Assembly: GCA_038501625.1 (NCBI GenBank)
Contig: JAZAYU010000010.1
Location: 4,734,912-4,798,911 of the forward strand
DNA: 64,000 nt
Source: Corbicula japonica
Taxonomy: Eukaryota > Mollusca > Bivalvia > Venerida > Cyrenidae
Direction: 5' to 3'
A program made the position numbers and the translations under genes. Of the stretch, positions 58,988-64,000 are shown in pieces; the first letter of the stretch is position 1; each line of letters begins with the position of its first letter. Below the pieces are notes generated by a model, which was not told the DNA's origin, searched no databases, and was given only the letters and a program-made list of their open reading frames with translations.

Positions 58988-59032
58988 CTGCCCAGGAAAA
59001 TCATACTTTGTAATGACTTTCTCTCTTGGAGC
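58988..59032 (-). CDS. Crk exon: start of the N-terminal SH3 (45 bp)
   Basis: Phase 0-0 mini-exon, acceptor TTTTTCAG, donor GTAAG. Encodes APREKVITKYDFPGQ, the first strand of the SH3 (counterpart of VRALFDFNGN). Confidence 0.93.
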
Positions 59033-59688
59033 CTGAAAAACATGGAAATATTGAAACCATTATACACTCTTGTGTTCTTCATTTAATGTGATAAATAGTG
59101 GAATATGACCTTCCACGTCCGCCCCTTAGAGCATTTGGGTGTCACCCTCAGCATTTACAAGTCAGACCCGCTGAGAATTTGCATGTTTGTTCTACGCAGT
59201 CATGAAAATGCAGTGTTTCACATGAAATAATGAAAGATGTTTCTCTCAAACTATCCTTATTTAGTCTTATTTTTGCTTTATCTTATTCAGTGAACACCAT
59301 TTGTAGTTTTGATAGGTATACATGGAAAACAAACGTATTTATGCATTTTTTTGTCTAATGAGATATTTATAACTTGTCAAGCATATCACTATCCTTATAT
59401 AATTGTTAGATTGCTTCCTCTTATTCAGTGAACACTATTCACAGTTTTCGACTGGTACACATGGAAAACAATGCTTTGTATGGAAGTTTTTGTCTCATGA
59501 GATATTTATTGACAGGCATAGATTGAGCTCAACATATTCCACTAGTGTTTGGATAACAACATTCTTTTTGGAATTAGGAATTGAGTCTATATTGACTCAA
59601 AAGTGCAGCAAATGGGAAACAACACACAAGGTAACAGCATTTTAAATTTGATGAAAAGTGTAATATTTTTCAAAACAAATCTACATAC

Positions 59689-59842
59689 CGGATGTGTTAG
59701 AGCTGTAGTATCTAGATAGTGTGTTTTATAGAAGTGCAGTAGAGCTGGTATATCTGGAAACTGTTGGTCTCCAATACGAAACATAACATTTCCGCCAACC
59801 TGAATACGGTTGATTATATAATGACTAATCTTGTTATCCTCT
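59689..59842 (-). CDS. Crk exon: second half of SH2
   Basis: 154 bp, phase 2 in and 0 out, acceptor CTTTCAG, donor GTATGT. Encodes EDNKISHYIINRIQVGGNVM, then FRIGDQQFPDIPALLHFYKT and HYLDTTALTHP. SHYIIN and the FYKxHYLDTT block are diagnostic of Crk. The proline-rich insert seen in the vertebrate SH2 DE loop is absent here. Confidence 0.97.
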
Positions 59843-59898
59843 CTGAAAGAAGAAACAAAAATAATATTCTACCACCAACAATGTGAGCAATGTTTTAA

Positions 59899-60131
59899 CC
59901 ATATTTACCCATTTTTATGCACATGTGACCAGTGTAAATCCAGATGAGCCTGCACATCCGTGTTGTCTTATCAGGATCTGTAATGGTTGCAATTCGGTCA
60001 AAAATAATCTAACAAATGAAAAAGCGAACAGTTTAGATCCTGATCAGATGGCACAGATTTGCAGATGTGCAGGCTGATCTGGATCTAAACTGTTCGCCCA
60101 TGCAATGAAGGCGTATCTATAGAGGAAAGGG
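59899..60131. mobile_element. TTAA MITE family P
   Basis: TTAA flanks at 59895-59898 and 60132-60135. Confidence 0.85.
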
Positions 60132-60349
60132 TTAAGGGTAATTAACATTTTTTACTTATATATGGCCTGATACTATGATCTGAAAACAGGGATTGGCAAA
60201 GGTCTACACTCAAGACCAAAAGCTTATGACTTTATTCTACAAACCAACCACTCTTTGTTCCTTTATGTCCGTATTAGAAATTAGTAAAAAGTGTTTTTAC
60301 TTTGTGCTTCTCTCAATGTGTTTTCTTTATATTCCCCCATCTTAAACCC

Positions 60350-60556
60350 TTAATTCTATAATTATATAGGCATTTAATCACATGTGTAATGAGTGTAGAA
60401 CCAGAAAAGCAGGCAAATCTGTGCTGATCAGGATCTGTTGTCAGAAAAAAACATAATATTTAGAAAATCAAAAGGTGCAGATCTTGATCAGATTGCATGG
60501 ATGTGCCGGCCGATTTGGATCTACAAAGTTGACCAATCCCATAAAGGAGGAAAGGG
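60350..60556. mobile_element. TTAA MITE family P, diverged
   Basis: Right end GGAGGAAAGGGTTAA; left end degenerate (AAACCCTTAATTC). Confidence 0.65.
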
Positions 60557-60654
60557 TTAAACTTAAACAAGACAATAAAATTAAGCTTCAGCATTTTATA
60601 CCAATCAGCATTTTATACCAATCAGCATAACATTGTATTAAACTTGGCATTACT

Positions 60655-60770
60655 AACCCTTTGAGCCATGTGCCTGACATTTTATGCAAATCACAATCAG
60701 TGTAGACCCAGATCAGACTGCATATCATTGCTGTCTCATAAGGGTCTACACTGTTTGCTCATCTGCCAAT
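60655..60770. mobile_element. TTAA MITE family P, partial
   Basis: ACTAACCCTTTGAGCCATG followed by one arm (GTGTAGACCCAGATCAG ... GGTCTACACTGTTTGC); the second arm is absent. Confidence 0.65.
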
Positions 60771-60876
60771 TACCAGTAATAACAGAAGACAACATTCTGA
60801 ACAAGACTTGCTCTAATTTGAAGAATGGTGAATCCATCTCATTAATTTTGGGGGTTAAAAAATCTTTTCCCAAAGA

Positions 60877-61018
60877 TCATAAAACAAAATCAGGAGACCT
60901 GTTTCAACTCTCAAGTTTTGGATTGGTTGAAATGGCGACTGGTTGTCATTTCATCCAGTCAGATGCTTGTGATTAAAGACTGGTCTCCAATCTTAGTTTT
61001 ATGATCTTGGACCCTTAC
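60877..61018. mobile_element. M1 MITE, diverged
   Basis: AAAGATCATAAAAC ... GGTTGAAATGGCGACTGGTT ... AGTTTTATGATCTTGGA; lies 11 bp from a Crk exon on the donor side. Confidence 0.8.
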
Positions 61019-61028
61019 CATTACTTAC

Positions 61029-61151
61029 CTGACACAAAGAACAAAGTCCCCTTTTATTGACTGACTCTCTCTAACAAGAAATACGCCATTTGTATGAACA
61101 CTGTCTAGTATCTCATTGGTTTCCTCACGGCTCAATGGACCAAAATACCAG
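61029..61151 (-). CDS. Crk exon: first half of SH2
   Basis: 123 bp, phase 2 in and 2 out, acceptor TTATTTCAG, donor GTAAGT. Encodes WYFGPLSREETNEILDSVHT, then NGVFLVRESQSIKGDFVLCV. FLVRES contains the phosphotyrosine-binding arginine; WYFGPLSR is the canonical SH2 start. The preceding exon, carrying the initiator and about 10-15 residues, was not found in the window. Confidence 0.96.
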
Positions 61152-61421
61152 CTGAAATAAAAGAGAAAAATATTCTTATCTGAGATCACAGCTACATCAG
61201 ACCTAATATGATTTCAATGGAATGTGATCAAATTTTAACCATCTAATCCATGGATTTTGCTTCCAATCTGACGACTAACAGTGTTGATCTAGATCACTCT
61301 GTATATTTAAAACTTGGATTAAAGTGGGTCCAAAATATTAATAATATCAGAACATTTATTCATGAATAATGGCTACCAGTTTAGTATTTACTTAAATTTA
61401 GTTAATAAAACAAGCAAATAG

Positions 61422-62754
61422 TAGTGTTGTATTTATAGCATGAGAGCAGGGCGCGGCGCCCCGCCCTTTTTGAAGAGCGCCCCTCTGCCCTAAATCTTAA
61501 ACACTCTGCCCTTTTCCCCATGAACGCCCTTTTGTCTTCAATAATTAATGTCAACCACCACAAATTCTGCCTTTGTTTATTCAATGTCTGTGTTTTCCGT
61601 AACCTTGTGTAAATAACAGAAACGCAGCGATGCGTGTAAATGTACCCTACGGAAACCGTCTGAAATCTAGTCCCAGACAAGTCATGAATCGATATCTGAA
61701 CAAGTAGCAAATACACAGAAACCCAGTGTCAAAAAACTTGTTAGTCTATGTCATAAAAAGCTTATTAGCCTAATCAACAGCATGTGCCCATGCGGCTTAT
61801 CAAACATCCAGACCGACCCCCTTGGAGTCAATTGTCGCTTCACTTCACTCCAATAAACTGTCTAGCATATTGGTACAGTATTTTTTTGTATGAAAACCAG
61901 GTCATCTGATAAATTTTAAATAACAAAAATAAAGCAAAACATCGTAATTTTATACAGTAATGCGCTTGTCCCATTATTTTGAATTTGCTGGTTTCACTCG
62001 TTTTAAACAACAAGCATTCATATTCGGAAAGGAAACTTGTTTACACAAAAATAACTTTATTTCAATGGCTGAAGCAATAGAAAACAGGAACTCTTATTAA
62101 AATTATGAAAAAATGCTCACTTTCAAAACGGAAATTGTACGACTTTTTTGCCAATGTTTCTATTATCAAGTTAGTTGGATTTTGATACCTTGATGTCTTA
62201 AATTTGCTCAAATTACATGGAAAACTCAAGGAAACATCTAGTTCTCTTGATAAAATTTCATTTGCATGATGTACAATCTAAATTTCATTAGAAATTACAA
62301 CCCGTGAAAGTGTAAGCAATTTTGGACAGCAATAATTTCGGATACGTTTGTTTCCACAATTATTCTAAGGTTTTATTATTTTTGTAAGTAACTTATAAAA
62401 TTTGACTATCACATAAATTGGCAAAAATCTCACCTATAATATCACAAAGTATCACTACGTGACACACAGAACTAAGGATACACTTTCAATTTAAACAAGA
62501 TTGTACTCTGGCTGTTCTGTTGTCAGAGTTAGTCACATGATAATTCATTGATTCAGATTTGTTTGAAAAAGCATATTCACCTATTCACCAACCCCTACCC
62601 ACCCAAAAACAAACAAAAAAAAACACTACAACAACAACTTCAGTTTACGTGTGCTGAAAAGTGCCCTTTTGCTAGCGAAAAACACATATTTGCCCCTGCC
62701 CCTTTTTGACAGCACCCAGCACCCTGCCCTTTTTTAATCCTGGATACAACACTA
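61422..62754. mobile_element. 1.33-kb TIR element, hAT-like
   Basis: Ends TAGTGTTGTAT and ATACAACACTA are inverted; AAATAG-like sequence flanks both ends but no exact 8-bp duplication. Both subterminal regions carry GC-rich blocks with repeated GCCCTTTT or GCCCCTTTTT motifs, in contrast to the AT-rich middle. A 104-codon minus frame at 61402-61716 spans the end and is not called a gene. Confidence 0.7.
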
Positions 62755-63439
62755 AATAGACTCCTGTCCTTTAAAACAAAATCATCAGTTATAATTGACA
62801 TAAAATATTAATCATGAATGAAGTGTTAGAAATGTGTTTACAGCTTATATTAATATGGCAGTGGCTAATGAGATACCTAGACTGGCAGGTTAGAGGTCCA
62901 GTAACCAGTACCTATAAGAATATAAACTTTTTAATCAGAATAATTATACTAAAATATTTGCTTTATCAGAAACATAGACAGGAATGAAAGCTCTAGGATA
63001 ATTTAGATACATATTCTTTAAGAAAATTTCACAGGCCTCTAGGTGATTTAATGGACACAAAGAGAGTACACAGATATTGTTCTACACAAGTCTATGTCAA
63101 TTCAAAAGAATTGTTGGCAACACAAATACACCATAATCTCCGTCGAGTTTTTGTTACGATTAGGCAAGAATTGGATTTTTATTTTACACGCACATGATAT
63201 TTCTATCAAAAAGTTGTAAACATATTTACATTACAAAATAATTCTAACAAATTCAGTTTCAGATGTTAACATCAGTATGGCCTGTATCCTGTTTAATAAA
63301 CATTGCACATTTTAAACCATTATAAATATTTTACGAACTTCTTTTAATTTTACTTATGGTCTACCAATGATTAAAAACATGTCATAAGTTTATTACATCA
63401 GTAGAACTTGATTTTCTAATATTGATTACAGAACCTCTA

Positions 63440-63482
63440 GACAGTCCTTACAGGACTGGGTTCAGTCCTTACAGGACTGGGT
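63440..63482. repeat. 21-bp tandem duplication of a palindrome
   Basis: CAGTCCTTACAGGACTGGGT occurs twice in succession; CAGTCC/GGACTG within each copy is self-complementary. Confidence 0.85.
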
Positions 63483-64000
63483 AGAGAATTGGTTACCAGA
63501 CCTCTAGCATGTAAGTCAAGGTATCATGATCTCTAGCTTCTGTCAGAACAGCCTGTTTCTTCTAGTTTGACATGTAATTGCTAATTATTATATTCACTTA
63601 GGATATATACAACAGTGGATATGCCACATCTATTATAATGAGTAAAATAGTACAGGAAGCCTTTAATTATTTAAAATCAAATTTGATCATTTCAGCAGAC
63701 ACTGGGTGTTCAATGCACAAAAAGCCCAGCGGCTTTTTAGCAAGCAGTGCAGGGGTGAAGGGGTGATAGCCCACTTAAACTTATAATAAATAAAATTTGT
63801 TTTGCACACAACCTACCAGAATTAGCTCACAAGCAATGCTCTATACTTAAATGTTGGGATCCGCTAAACTAGATGCGTCTCGCTCTCAAAGTGGGACTAT
63901 TCCGAACAATTCTCTATCAGGCCTTTACATTAACAGTAAGTTTGATATAAGAGCTGTTGTATACTGAAAACATCTTACACTAGCAAGGAAAACTGACTTT

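Larger units (their letters stand above)
59843..61028. other. Intron inside the SH2 domain
   Basis: Contains family P MITEs at 59899-60131, about 60350-60556 and a partial one at about 60655-60770, a 17-bp duplication (CAGCATTTTATACCAAT) near 60595-60628, and an M1 copy at 60877. Confidence 0.7.
50923..61151 (-). other. Crk/CrkL adaptor gene (recognised part)
   Basis: Minus-strand gene for the SH2-SH3-SH3 adaptor that links phosphotyrosine sites to C3G- and DOCK-type partners at the cytoplasmic face of the membrane. Seven exons with matching phases give about 255 residues: SH2 (two exons), N-terminal SH3 (two exons), Pro-rich linker, and C-terminal SH3 (two exons). Vertebrate Crk-II is about 304 residues, so only the short N-terminus and its exon are missing, presumably beyond 61151. 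Intron sizes (0.7-3.9 kb) are inflated by transposable elements. No frameshift or in-frame stop was seen. Confidence 0.95.
61152..64000. other. Upstream Crk intron or flank
   Basis: No first exon recognised. Contains a degraded family P scrap (61240-61330), a TIR element (61422-62754) and a short palindromic duplication at 63440-63482; the rest is unassigned. Confidence 0.5.

Noticed and set aside
48047..60077. Frames reading SVDPDQPAHPCRLIRICTG and similar
   Set aside because: Recurrent translation of the TTAA MITE arms; seen in many copies and both strands, with no gene context.
61402..61716. 104-codon minus-strand frame
   Set aside because: Starts inside and runs out of the end of a TIR element; composition follows the GC-rich terminal repeats.

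Overview
The window looks like nuclear DNA from a marine or freshwater invertebrate, most probably a bivalve mollusc. Reasons: AT-rich sequence; short exons with GT-AG introns; a reverse-transcriptase type common in molluscs and cnidarians; and many short palindromic and GACCTTGACC-type dispersed repeats. The species cannot be named from sequence alone. No rRNA gene, functional tRNA gene, CRISPR array or prokaryotic operon was seen.

Two host genes are supported, both on the minus strand. (1) About 11.5-30.2 kb: the 3' part of a gene for a secreted or membrane-anchored protein with many calcium-binding EGF-like domains. I place 12 EGF exons (11 of 114 bp, one of 117 bp), all phase 1-1, two further candidate cysteine-rich exons, and a 3' terminal exon with a nearby AATAAA. 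Six central exons and their introns are almost identical and form three copies of a 1.91-kb two-exon unit. A 1,400-bp decayed mariner interrupts one duplicated intron. The 5' end of the gene is not identified. (2) About 50.9-61.2 kb: the Crk/CrkL adaptor (SH2-SH3-SH3). Seven coding exons with consistent phases run from the SH2 domain to the stop; the first coding exon was not found.

The rest is mainly repeats. 0-11 kb: three remnants of one reverse-transcriptase element plus detached 3' tails, a large GTN microsatellite that is part of a tandem duplication, a tRNA-derived SINE and TIR/foldback elements. 30-43 kb: minisatellites (23-bp and 36-bp units), a 145-bp-period array rich in TGACCTTGACCTTGA, hairpin elements and a 717-bp TIR element. 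41-61 kb (Crk and its 3' flank): about 20 copies of a 200-260 bp palindromic MITE flanked by TTAA, a complete non-autonomous hAT-like element with an exact 8-bp target duplication, a nested Tc1-like element and other TIR elements.

The two genes show no functional link. I found no convincing new multigene system. The most informative structures are the higher-order exon-pair duplication with its dated transposon insertion, and the TTAA MITE family, which supplies the first canonical poly(A) hexamer downstream of Crk.
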